Source of the DNA: Planctomycetota bacterium
Lineage (GTDB): Bacteria; Planctomycetota; UBA1135; GCA-002686595
Reading direction: 5' to 3'
Assembly (NCBI GenBank): GCA_016764635.1
Contig: JAESRM010000269.1
Location: forward strand, 1 to 5,813
DNA: 5,813 bases
Shown: piece after piece, positions 1 through 5,813 of the stretch
Layout of the letters: each line of letters opens with the position of its first letter
How positions within the stretch are numbered: position 1 is the stretch's first letter
Program-made: the position numbers and the translations under genes
The notes under the pieces: model-generated
What the model was told of the DNA's origin: nothing
The model's database searches: none
What the model saw: the letters and a program-made list of their open reading frames with translations, nothing else

Positions 1-1280
1 ACAAGTGGTTCACCCTGCTGGAAATCGGCCAGCACGACCGGGTCCTTGTCCGCATAGGCCCAAGCGAGGATCGCGTGGCGGCGCGGGACATCGAAGGGGA
101 TGTGGGTGCCGCGCTCGCCATCGACTTTACCTTCAGGGAAGTCGTAGGTCTTCAGGTACCGAGGATAGGGCTGGTCGGGAACCAAAATGGAGTAGGCAAT
201 CAACTCGATCAGCATCTTGTAGCGCACCATATAGGCGCTGGTAGATTCATACTCAGCATTCACCTTCAACGCTTTGGCAGTCTTGCCCACGAAGTCACTG
301 ACCGTCAATTCCAATCCCATGAATTGCTTGGCGAACTTGGTTCTTGACGGGTCACAAACAAACGGGATGTCGCCCGCACCGACCATGGCACCGGTGCTGC
401 TGAATTGATGCACGAATCCGTAGGGGTTTGTCAGCAGTTGGTGGGGCGTGATGATGATTTGTTGAGCTTCCTTGGAGAAGGGCACCTTGTAGGTGAATCC
501 GTTCCACTGGGAGTCCATGAAAATCAAAGCCTCATCCAATGCGGGCATGCCTTTGGAATCTGCGGCCCGTCGTTTGGCTAGCTGATCGTGAATGGCGTGT
601 GTCAGCGCAGGGAGTGCGAACAGGGCGACATCTGGCGAGTACCCCTCAAGTTGGGTGCGCAGTTCTTCGGTGACGGGGAGCTGGGGTTCTAGAAGGGTGG
701 GCTCGCCGGGCTGGCGACCTCCAAAACTCAAACCACGCTTGCTTTGGACGGTGTATCGCCAACCGACGATCTCCCGGAACCCGTAGAGGTATTGATTGAC
801 GGGGAGCTGGGAGAAGCCTGCTTGTGCAGCGGGTAGCTCGCCAAGTTTGATGAAGCCAGAGCGGTGTTCCGGGACGGGGCGGTCGGATCCGAAGTCGAGG
901 CCGATGTCGAGTTCGAGGCGCGGCGCCCAGGGGGTTTTTTCGAGCAAGCTGTCTACCCGCGCGCCGGGTTTCTTGCCGTCAAAGGCATGGGCTTGCTTCG
1001 TGAGTTCACCGATGAGTTGCAGGTAGGGGTGGTCTCCCAGGGTTTCCATAGGGCCTGCCAAAGACCACTTCGTCTTTGAGAGGGCCTTCTTCACCTGCTT
1101 GGCGGTCTTCTTCGCCAAGGAGCCATACTTTTTGGTCTTGTTGCCGTACTTGGCTTGCAGGGAATTCAGCATTGCGCCGGAATCAACCGGAGCGGAGTCT
1201 TGGGCCATCAACGGGGCCAATGAGAGCAGGAGCGGCAGTCCGGTGGCCAGGCACCGCTGCAGTCGAGTTGTAATATTCAT
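1..1280 (-). CDS. Secreted protein of unknown function, 3' end outside window
   Basis: I do not recognise this gene. The minus-strand frame is open from the ATG at 1280-1278 to the left edge, giving 426 codons without a stop; the C-terminus lies outside. The N-terminus is a clear Sec signal peptide: basic n-region (R6, R9), hydrophobic core at about residues 11-25 and a likely signal peptidase I site after PLMA (26/27). This supports the chosen start even though no Shine-Dalgarno sequence precedes it. Just after the cleavage site, residues 44-71 are strongly lysine-rich (11 Lys in 28 residues, KK pairs, few acids). The rest is a mixed, apparently globular sequence with many aromatics and no membrane helix, Cys pairs or recognisable catalytic motif. 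A Gln-Leu-Pro-Val peptide recurs at residues 158 and 200. The protein should be periplasmic or extracellular. It is transcribed divergently from the sulfatase-like gene. The coding call is firm; the function is unknown. Confidence 0.85.
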   Translation of the reverse strand, partial: MNITTRLQRCLATGLPLLLSLAPLMAQDSAPVDSGAMLNSLQAKYGNKTKKYGSLAKKTAKQVKKALSKTKWSLAGPMETLGDHPYLQLIGELTKQAHAFDGKKPGARVDSLLEKTPWAPRLELDIGLDFGSDRPVPEHRSGFIKLGELPAAQAGFSQLPVNQYLYGFREIVGWRYTVQSKRGLSFGGRQPGEPTLLEPQLPVTEELRTQLEGYSPDVALFALPALTHAIHDQLAKRRAADSKGMPALDEALIFMDSQWNGFTYKVPFSKEAQQIIITPHQLLTNPYGFVHQFSSTGAMVGAGDIPFVCDPSRTKFAKQFMGLELTVSDFVGKTAKALKVNAEYESTSAYMVRYKMLIELIAYSILVPDQPYPRYLKTYDFPEGKVDGERGTHIPFDVPRRHAILAWAYADKDPVVLADFQQGEPL

Positions 1281-1492
1281 AGCCGGAAACAATATCGATC
1301 GATCGCTGGAGGGGAAGGGGGAATCAGCAACAAAGCCCCATTCGCCCGGTGAACTTGCCCATTCAAACAAACTCCATACGGATCGGATTCTCTGGGGAAT
1401 CTGAGCGTGGCTTGGATGTGCCCTGGGGATGAAACCAAGCGGAGCATTGTTGCCGTGGGGAGGTTGCTGGGCTACCCAGGCACCGGAAGGGT

Positions 1493-1517
1493 CGGTTCGC
1501 TCATTCTCCGAGAACCG
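1493..1517. promoter_or_regulatory. Inverted repeat, possible operator or leader hairpin
   Basis: CGGTTC (1493-1498) and GAACCG (1512-1517) form a perfect 6-base inverted repeat with a 13-base spacer. Overlapping it is a second, tighter palindrome, TTCTCcGAGAA at 1504-1514. It lies 68-92 bases upstream of the sulfatase-like gene start, where an operator or 5' leader structure would sit. There is no recognised regulator match, and repeats this short arise by chance in GC-rich DNA, so confidence is low. Confidence 0.2.
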
Positions 1518-1574
1518 GGCCAGGGATTTGGTTATCTTTGGGGTCCAATAAGGTTATAGATTGGGCTTGGCCGG

Positions 1575-1579
1575 GTAGG
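1575..1579 (+). promoter_or_regulatory. Weak Shine-Dalgarno favouring the 1585 start
   Basis: GTAGG ends five bases before the ATG at 1585. The alternative in-frame ATG at 1621 is preceded by AT-rich sequence with no purine-rich site. This favours 1585, although the match to the anti-Shine-Dalgarno sequence is only partial. Confidence 0.35.
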
Positions 1580-1584
1580 TCAGG

Positions 1585-3759
1585 ATGAACGCAAATACAA
1601 CAGGCGGACTAGATATCTTCATGCAAAACACATCGGGTTGGTTCATTGGATTGGGCGCTTGCCTGCTGGCGCTGTTCGGTTGCGGTGGGGAGGCCCAGGA
1701 GTTCACGGTCGAAAGCACGTCGGTCGACGTGGGGCAGTTGCTGGACGCGAATGCGGCGGCGCCTTCGGTTCTGTTGGTATTCGCCGTGCATGGGTTTGGT
1801 AGGGGCGAACTGGACGCGAAAATCGCTCCGAACTTGGCACGCCTGCGCAAGCAGGGAGTCGACTTCCCCGGTCACGTGATTCAATCGACGGGCATCCAGA
1901 GTGAGATGTCCACCTTGATGACCGGGCGCAGTCCGCTGCACCATGGTGTGGGATCCGTGCACGAGGGCGGACTGAGTGCCTTGGCCGATAGCGAAAAGAC
2001 CTTGGCCGAGTTTTTGGGGGAGCAGGGCTTCGCGACCCTGGCGTCCATGGCCTTGCCCCAATTCAGTCCGGAGATTTCAGGGCTGCACCAGGGTTTTGAC
2101 AGCTACGTGGGTCCCAATGTGCTCGGCGATTCCTTGCGGCGCAGCGACCGGGTTGAAATGGTCGCTCGGGATGCTTGGAAGGACGCGCTGGCTGGCGGCA
2201 AGCCCGTGTTCGCGTGGGTGCAGAGTGCCGACGCCATGCGCCCGGGTTTGGACCCTTCGCCCAATGTCATGAAACATGTGCGTGCGCGGCTGTCCGCCTT
2301 GGTTCCGCAGAACCCTGGACTTCAGCAAAGTGTGGAGTTGGTTGACAAGGACCCCAGCAAGTTTGAAGAGGTGCGCCGGGCGATCCTGCGGTCGCGCGGT
2401 TCCAGCATTCACGCGGCGTTCATGGCCGGAGTGCGGGAAGGTCAGCTCGCGGATTTGGACGCGGTGGTGGGCCGCTTCATGAACCATCTGGAGAAAGCGG
2501 GCCGTGTGGAACAAGCCCTTGTAGCGCTGATCTCTACCCAAGGTCCGAAACCTGAATCTGGTCAGAGCCGAGGCGGAGCGGTCTTCCGTAGCGAAATGGT
2601 GCGCTCGCCCATGTGGCTCTGGTCTCCCACTCGGCTCGCTCCGGGCACGGATGCCCGCGTACTTTCCAGTCGCTATGTGCCGGACGTGCTCTGTGATTTG
2701 ATGGGCTTTCAGTTTGGCGACCAGTATCCCAGCGAACCCGTCGCGACGGTTTGGGATGCGGGTTTGGCCCGGCGTGCGGTGGTGGGGGCCAACCTGCACT
2801 TGGAGGAGAACTCGGCCGCCGGTTGGTTGGGTTTCGATGACTCGGGCCAGGCGATTTTGCGCGCGCAAGGCTTGGACGAATCACAGCAGGAGCAATGGGC
2901 GCAGCTGCAGGCTGCCGCTGCCCAGGTCCCGGTTCGCTTTGGTTATGAGCTGCGTTTCGATTGTGCGCAGCCGGTGACGGTGCGTTGGCGCATGGTGAAA
3001 GGACGCTTCCGCGGGGCCCGTGTGGAGCCCACGGAATCCGGCCGGCTTGGGCGCCAGACGCCCCTGACTGGTTCGGTCACGCTTGAGGGCCAGGGCACCC
3101 TATGGGTCGAGACCTTCGCACGCGAGGCGCCGGTGGTTTGGTCCGTGGATGGCCTCGCCGCGGGGGAGCCCTCACCCTATCAGGCCGCCATGCAGGTCAT
3201 CCGTGCACCCTATGGAACGGATTGGCCCGAAACCGGCTCCAAGAGCCAGGCGGAAGTCCATCGGGATGCGGGCATCTGGACGCGGGTGATCGTGCAGGGC
3301 GAAGCGGGCCGGCCCGTAAGGATTCACGCAGGTCTGGTGCCTAAGAAGCAGGACGGCACGCGCCGACCGATCAAAATGGAGTGGACCGTGGGATTCGAGG
3401 ACCAGGTCGAGCGTTTGGCCGGTCGCGAAGACGCCGTGCTTCTCACGGCCAAAACCCCGCTAAACGTGCAGTTCAAAGAGGTGCCGGGCCATACACTCTC
3501 CCTCTCCATTCAAGTGCAGGATCACTGGCTGTCCCCCCTCGAAATGTCGTACGAAGGAAAATCACTCGCGCCCGCCGGGCAGCGAAACGTCTATACCCCC
3601 GGCTGGTGGCCGGGCGTGACCGAAGCCCTCTTCGAAGAGCAGGGGCTGGTGCTCGGGCCTGGCTTGAGCTTGCGGCGCTTTGGTCCTTTGCCGAAAGAGC
3701 ACAAGGCGCTCTCCGCCGACAGCAGCTTCTTCGTCAGCCGACTCGGGAGGGGAGAATGA
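1585..3759 (+). CDS. Sulfatase-fold protein with lost active site, probable lipoprotein
   Basis: This 724-residue protein has a type I sulfatase/alkaline-phosphatase-superfamily domain at about residues 60-375, followed by about 330 residues of unassigned, probably beta-rich sequence. Fold landmarks in order: the first strand PSVLLVFAVHGFG (60-72), PNLARLRKQGVDF (82-94), LMTGRSPLHHGV (111-122), TLAEFLGEQGFAT (139-151), GFDSYVGP (170-177), KPVFAWV (206-212), ADLDAVVGRF (289-298) and ALVALIST (about 311-318). The catalytic positions do not match. The metal Asp pair is V68-H69, the formylglycine/Ser/Thr nucleophile is I104 in an ungapped alignment, the His positions after strand FAWV are Q213 and M218, and the Asp-Asn/His pair is T318-Q319. 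The GKWH motif is also absent. By family rules it should not hydrolyse sulfate esters. The N-terminus has a hydrophobic stretch (about 19-31) and lipobox-like LFGC with Cys33, but no basic n-region. ATG 1621 is an alternative start. It is probably an envelope protein with a binding or structural role. The frame is intact, so it is not a decayed pseudogene. Its stop overlaps trmJ. Confidence 0.85.
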   Translation: MNANTTGGLDIFMQNTSGWFIGLGACLLALFGCGGEAQEFTVESTSVDVGQLLDANAAAPSVLLVFAVHGFGRGELDAKIAPNLARLRKQGVDFPGHVIQSTGIQSEMSTLMTGRSPLHHGVGSVHEGGLSALADSEKTLAEFLGEQGFATLASMALPQFSPEISGLHQGFDSYVGPNVLGDSLRRSDRVEMVARDAWKDALAGGKPVFAWVQSADAMRPGLDPSPNVMKHVRARLSALVPQNPGLQQSVELVDKDPSKFEEVRRAILRSRGSSIHAAFMAGVREGQLADLDAVVGRFMNHLEKAGRVEQALVALISTQGPKPESGQSRGGAVFRSEMVRSPMWLWSPTRLAPGTDARVLSSRYVPDVLCDLMGFQFGDQYPSEPVATVWDAGLARRAVVGANLHLEENSAAGWLGFDDSGQAILRAQGLDESQQEQWAQLQAAAAQVPVRFGYELRFDCAQPVTVRWRMVKGRFRGARVEPTESGRLGRQTPLTGSVTLEGQGTLWVETFAREAPVVWSVDGLAAGEPSPYQAAMQVIRAPYGTDWPETGSKSQAEVHRDAGIWTRVIVQGEAGRPVRIHAGLVPKKQDGTRRPIKMEWTVGFEDQVERLAGREDAVLLTAKTPLNVQFKEVPGHTLSLSIQVQDHWLSPLEMSYEGKSLAPAGQRNVYTPGWWPGVTEALFEEQGLVLGPGLSLRRFGPLPKEHKALSADSSFFVSRLGRGE
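3746..3750 (+). promoter_or_regulatory. Strong Shine-Dalgarno of trmJ inside the upstream gene
   Basis: GGAGG lies five bases before the ATG at 3756, within the last codons of the sulfatase-like gene. It fixes the trmJ start at 3756 rather than at any in-frame ATG further upstream. With the ATGA overlap it also indicates coupled translation. It is clearly the best ribosome-binding site in the window. Confidence 0.7.
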
Positions 3760-4571
3760 TACGCATCATCCTGTGCCGTCCCGCCGGCCCGCGCAACGTG
3801 GGCATGATCCTGCGCGCGAGTCAAAACTTCGGCCCCTGTGAGCTCTACCTGGTCGATCCCGGGCGTCCATCCATGTTGGTGCACCCCGAGTTCGTGCAAA
3901 TGTCCCACGGCGTCGAAGAGGCCAAGGCCCAGGTGAAAACCGTGGCCACGCTCAAGGAAGCCTTGGCCGACACGACAACCGTAATCGGTTTCACCGCGCG
4001 CGTTCGCGGCAAGCGCCTGCGCGAAGATTGGCGCGAGTTACTGCCCGAGATTCAAGAGAAGCTAGCCACCGGAGATCACCGCCTGGCCCTTGTCTTCGGC
4101 GCCGAAGAGATGGGCATGACCAAGGAGGAGGTCGACCTCTGCCACCGCCTGGCGCACGTGCGCACTTCCGAGCAGCACACGTCTCTCAACCTGGCTGTTT
4201 CCGTGGGCGTGATCCTCTCCAGCCTGTTCAACCGCGAAGGCATCCTCCTGCCCGAACCCGGCGGCCGCATGCTCAGCGGCGAAGGCCGCGAGTTCCTCAA
4301 GACGCGCATGATCGAAGTCTTCGGCGGCACCGTTGCGCGTTCCGATGAAGCCAAGCGATTGATCACAGCGTCCATCGAACGCGTCTTCTCGCGCGCCGAA
4401 CTCGAAGACCGCGACGCGCGCGCCTGGCACTTGATGTTGCGCGCCCTGGGCAATGAAACTCGCCCGGACGCCATGGGCCTGACCCCCAACACCAAAGGCG
4501 CCCGCCGCGCCCGCCTCAAGCAACGCCACGAAGACGGCGAAGCGGGCACTCCTAACGAAGCCGGGTCCTAA
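3756..4571 (+). CDS. trmJ: TrmJ-like tRNA (Cm32/Um32) 2'-O-methyltransferase, SPOUT family
   Basis: The 271-residue product is a TrmH/SpoU-type (SPOUT) RNA methyltransferase that transfers methyl from S-adenosylmethionine to a ribose 2'-OH. All three knot motifs are present. Motif 1 is GPRNVGMILRASQNFG (11-26), with N14 and the conserved Arg R20. Motif 2 is LVFGAEEMGM (112-121). Motif 3 is HTSLNLAVSVGVIL (141-154), with S143 and N145. The helical extension at about 162-235, including FSRAELEDRDARAWHLMLR (211-229), matches the C-terminal part typical of TrmJ, which methylates position 32 of the tRNA anticodon loop as a dimer. The length is slightly above the usual 240-260 because of a polar, basic tail (about 236-271). 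In motif 3 the usual Ile-Pro is Val-Arg (135-136). The start at 3756 is set by the GGAGG site and by homology beginning at IRIILCRPAGP; the open frame extending upstream is not part of the gene. It is a cytoplasmic enzyme. Family assignment is strong; the exact target nucleotide is inferred. Confidence 0.88.
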   Translation: MIRIILCRPAGPRNVGMILRASQNFGPCELYLVDPGRPSMLVHPEFVQMSHGVEEAKAQVKTVATLKEALADTTTVIGFTARVRGKRLREDWRELLPEIQEKLATGDHRLALVFGAEEMGMTKEEVDLCHRLAHVRTSEQHTSLNLAVSVGVILSSLFNREGILLPEPGGRMLSGEGREFLKTRMIEVFGGTVARSDEAKRLITASIERVFSRAELEDRDARAWHLMLRALGNETRPDAMGLTPNTKGARRARLKQRHEDGEAGTPNEAGS

Positions 4572-5813
4572 GTTCCTGCATGAGGCCCGCCGCTTCTTGG
4601 GTGGGGATTCTCACGTGCATGTCTAGCCACGATTGGCCTTCCTTTACATTCAAAGGGAAGTCCGTGATGGGCTCAAAAGTTTTCGTGCCGATCAGGGCCT
4701 GGAAGCGATAGGTTCCGGGTGGAATAGGCGGCATGGTAAAGTGGCCTTCTGACGTGGTCCGCAGCCAGGGCAACTCCATTGGGGTGGCGATTCCGATTTC
4801 GGTGGCGACCCCGGGCTGCGTGGATTTGTGGGTCATGGGCACCAGCCAAACGGGTATGTCTGCAAGGGCCGTACCGCTCTTGCCGAAAAGGGTGCCAGCT
4901 ACTTTTGCGGTCCGGTAGAGAGTGATGTTGGGAAGGACCTGGGAGTCGCCCCGGTAGAGAGGGGTTACAATATCCTCCGTGGGCTTTTGCTTTGAAGGGG
5001 AGGACTTGAATTCGGTGACGAGGGCTCGGGCTTCCGCTAGCCAATCGCGGGCTCTTGCAAATTGGTCGATACTTATGGGGGCGATGAGCATTTGCATCGG
5101 GACGTAGCCTTCGGCTTCCACGAAAAGGTCGTACATCTCAGCTTGGTAAGCTCCGAGTCGCACGTATTTCGAAGCCGCTTGGCTGTCCAGAGGGACGAGG
5201 TTCTTCAGGGTGTATTCTCCCCTCGAGTTGGTTACGGCTCTTACCACGGGCGCTAGTTTTTCGAAAAAAACCAAGTCGGAGTTCCACCCCACATCTTCTG
5301 AATTGAGCTTAGCCACAATGCGTGCCCCACGAATGGCATGTCCAGCAGAATTGACAACCTGGCCGGATGCGCTGCACGAGGAAGTGGCGATCTTGATGGA
5401 GAGTTCAAAGTCACTCTTCAGCACATGGACCACTCGACGGTCGAGGCATAGCTCTTCATTTTTACCCTCACTTGGATGCGCACCCCATAGCAGTACTTTG
5501 CAGGGCCCGGGGGGGATGTCAGCGAAACTCGCCATGCCAAAACCGTCGGTTAGTTCCATTCGCCGACGGCCGCCTCCAGGTTGGGTTCCCTTGGGTACTA
5601 CTTCGATGGTGAGGCCCGCTGCGGGGACCAGGGTCTCGACCATGGGGTATGGACGGCCGGGCGGAGCTCGAAAGCTTGTATTGAGAAGGCTGCGCACGTC
5701 CGAGAGACCGGGGGTCTCGTAGTCGAGCCAAAGTTGGCGGAGTGCAATTCCATCCATCCTTGTGCTCCGGCGATTCACGGTGACGACCATGCGGGGCAGG
5801 TCAACCGGAGGGC
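4552..5813 (-). CDS. Protein with three carboxypeptidase-regulatory-like domains, 5' end outside window
   Basis: The minus-strand frame runs from the right edge to a TAG at 4554-4552, giving 419 visible residues. The ATG at 5790 is probably not the start: the seven codons before it are open to the edge, it has no Shine-Dalgarno sequence and no signal peptide follows it. Numbering from that Met, three beta-sandwich units of the carboxypeptidase regulatory-like (CarboxypepD_reg/CnaB-like) kind can be read. Unit one covers about 58-103 (TDGFGMASFADIPPGPCKV). Unit two covers about 139-230 (ASGQVVNSAGHAIRGARI, then TNSRGEYTLKNLVP). Unit three covers about 296-395 (AGTLFGKSGTALADIPVWL, then TTSEGHFTMPPIPPGTYRF). 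A stretch of about 239-262 between units two and three looks helical. Such domains usually serve as binding or stalk modules of secreted or outer-membrane proteins. There is no catalytic motif in the visible part. The gene is convergent with trmJ and overlaps it by 20 bases. Confidence 0.82.
   Translation of the reverse strand, partial: PPVDLPRMVVTVNRRSTRMDGIALRQLWLDYETPGLSDVRSLLNTSFRAPPGRPYPMVETLVPAAGLTIEVVPKGTQPGGGRRRMELTDGFGMASFADIPPGPCKVLLWGAHPSEGKNEELCLDRRVVHVLKSDFELSIKIATSSCSASGQVVNSAGHAIRGARIVAKLNSEDVGWNSDLVFFEKLAPVVRAVTNSRGEYTLKNLVPLDSQAASKYVRLGAYQAEMYDLFVEAEGYVPMQMLIAPISIDQFARARDWLAEARALVTEFKSSPSKQKPTEDIVTPLYRGDSQVLPNITLYRTAKVAGTLFGKSGTALADIPVWLVPMTHKSTQPGVATEIGIATPMELPWLRTTSEGHFTMPPIPPGTYRFQALIGTKTFEPITDFPLNVKEGQSWLDMHVRIPTQEAAGLMQELRTRLR
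4557..4596. terminator. Possible shared hairpin at the convergent gene ends
   Basis: GAAGC (4557-4561) pairs with GCTTC (4592-4596), and CGGGTC (4562-4567) pairs with GGCCCG (4584-4589) with one T-G wobble. This makes an interrupted 11-pair stem with a two-base bulge and a 16-base loop. The trmJ stop codon lies in the stem-loop and the opposite gene's stop is just outside, which is where a bidirectional terminator would be needed. Neither side has a clear U-tract and the stem falls within coding sequence, so it is only a weak candidate. Confidence 0.25.

Larger units (their letters stand above)
1281..1584. other. Divergent intergenic region
   Basis: This 304-base gap separates the 5' ends of two divergent genes, so it should hold both promoters. 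I see no convincing -35/-10 pair for either gene. Upstream of the plus-strand gene, TATAGA at 1555-1560 loosely resembles a -10 box, but the nearest TTG-type hexamer (1528-1533) is about 21 bases away, too far for a standard sigma-70 promoter. Visible structure comprises short inverted repeats at 1386-1401 (GATTC/GAATC), 1467-1479 (CTGGG/CCCAG) and 1493-1517, a self-complementary ATCGATCGAT at 1294-1303, and two GGTTAT copies 22 bases apart (1530-1535 and 1552-1557). No RNA gene or small ORF with a credible start stands out. Confidence 0.7.

Noticed and set aside
1294..1305. GATCGATCGATC-type run upstream of the left gene as a repeat element
   Set aside because: A single short self-complementary run with no other copy in the window; too short to be called a repeat family or methylation cluster.
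75..1404. Several plus-strand open frames of 60-100 codons over the left gene
   Set aside because: All are antisense to a continuous 426-codon frame with a good signal peptide, and none has its own credible start or motif.
1876..1929. S106 or T102 as a surviving sulfatase nucleophile
   Set aside because: Ungapped alignment to the conserved TGR places I104 at the nucleophile position, and the downstream P-S-R residues and metal ligands are also missing. A two-residue shift would be needed. Kept only as an alternative in the finding.
2077..2868. 263-codon open frame antisense to the sulfatase-like gene
   Set aside because: Its composition (rich in Arg, His, Gln) is typical of an antisense shadow in GC-rich DNA. 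It lacks a ribosome-binding site, and the opposite strand has clear family motifs.
3381..3755. Upstream extension of the trmJ reading frame to an ATG at 3381
   Set aside because: The 125 extra residues lie wholly inside the sulfatase-like gene in another frame, are Arg-rich shadow sequence and have no family similarity. The ribosome-binding site and family N-terminus both point to 3756.
4062..4549. Two long antisense open frames over trmJ
   Set aside because: They mirror the codon bias of trmJ, overlap each other in different frames and have no recognisable motifs.
5788..5790. ATG at 5790 as the start of the right-hand minus-strand gene
   Set aside because: The frame stays open upstream to the window edge (reading PPVDLPR before the Met), there is no ribosome-binding site, and no signal peptide follows. 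It is better treated as internal.
1..5813. A defence system, mobile element, CRISPR array, rRNA or tRNA
   Set aside because: No transposase, integrase, nuclease or helicase motifs, no regularly spaced repeats, and no cloverleaf or rRNA-like sequence were seen.

Overview
The window is GC-rich (about 60% by eye) chromosomal DNA. It carries two exported or probably exported proteins, one fragment that is probably part of a third, and one tRNA-modification enzyme. The mix of a sulfatase-fold lipoprotein-like protein, repeated carboxypeptidase-regulatory-like beta-sandwich domains, a large unrecognised secreted protein and weak Shine-Dalgarno sequences suggests a member of Planctomycetota or a related group. 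This assignment is an inference from gene style, not from a marker gene. I see no phage, transposon, CRISPR, toxin-antitoxin or rRNA/tRNA signal.

Layout. Bases 1-1280 (minus strand) hold the first 426 codons of a secreted protein of unknown function; its 3' end lies beyond the left edge. Bases 1281-1584 are a divergent intergenic region with several short inverted repeats and no convincing promoter. Bases 1585-3759 (plus) encode a 724-residue sulfatase/alkaline-phosphatase-superfamily protein. Its fold motifs are readable, but essentially every catalytic and metal-binding position has been replaced. Its stop codon overlaps the start of a TrmJ-type tRNA 2'-O-methyltransferase gene (3756-4571, plus) in an ATGA arrangement, so the two are probably co-transcribed and translationally coupled. 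A convergent gene on the minus strand (4552-5813, open at the right edge) overlaps the trmJ end by 20 bases. It encodes the C-terminal 419 residues of a protein with three carboxypeptidase-regulatory-like domains.

How the genes fit together. The only supported linkage is the two-gene plus-strand unit (sulfatase-like gene plus trmJ). Their biochemistry does not obviously connect, so the pairing may be a lineage-specific operon of convenience. The flanking minus-strand genes are separate units. The most interesting object is the apparently catalytically dead sulfatase-fold protein, which may be a binding or structural protein at the cell surface. I found no evidence for a complete new multi-gene system in this stretch.
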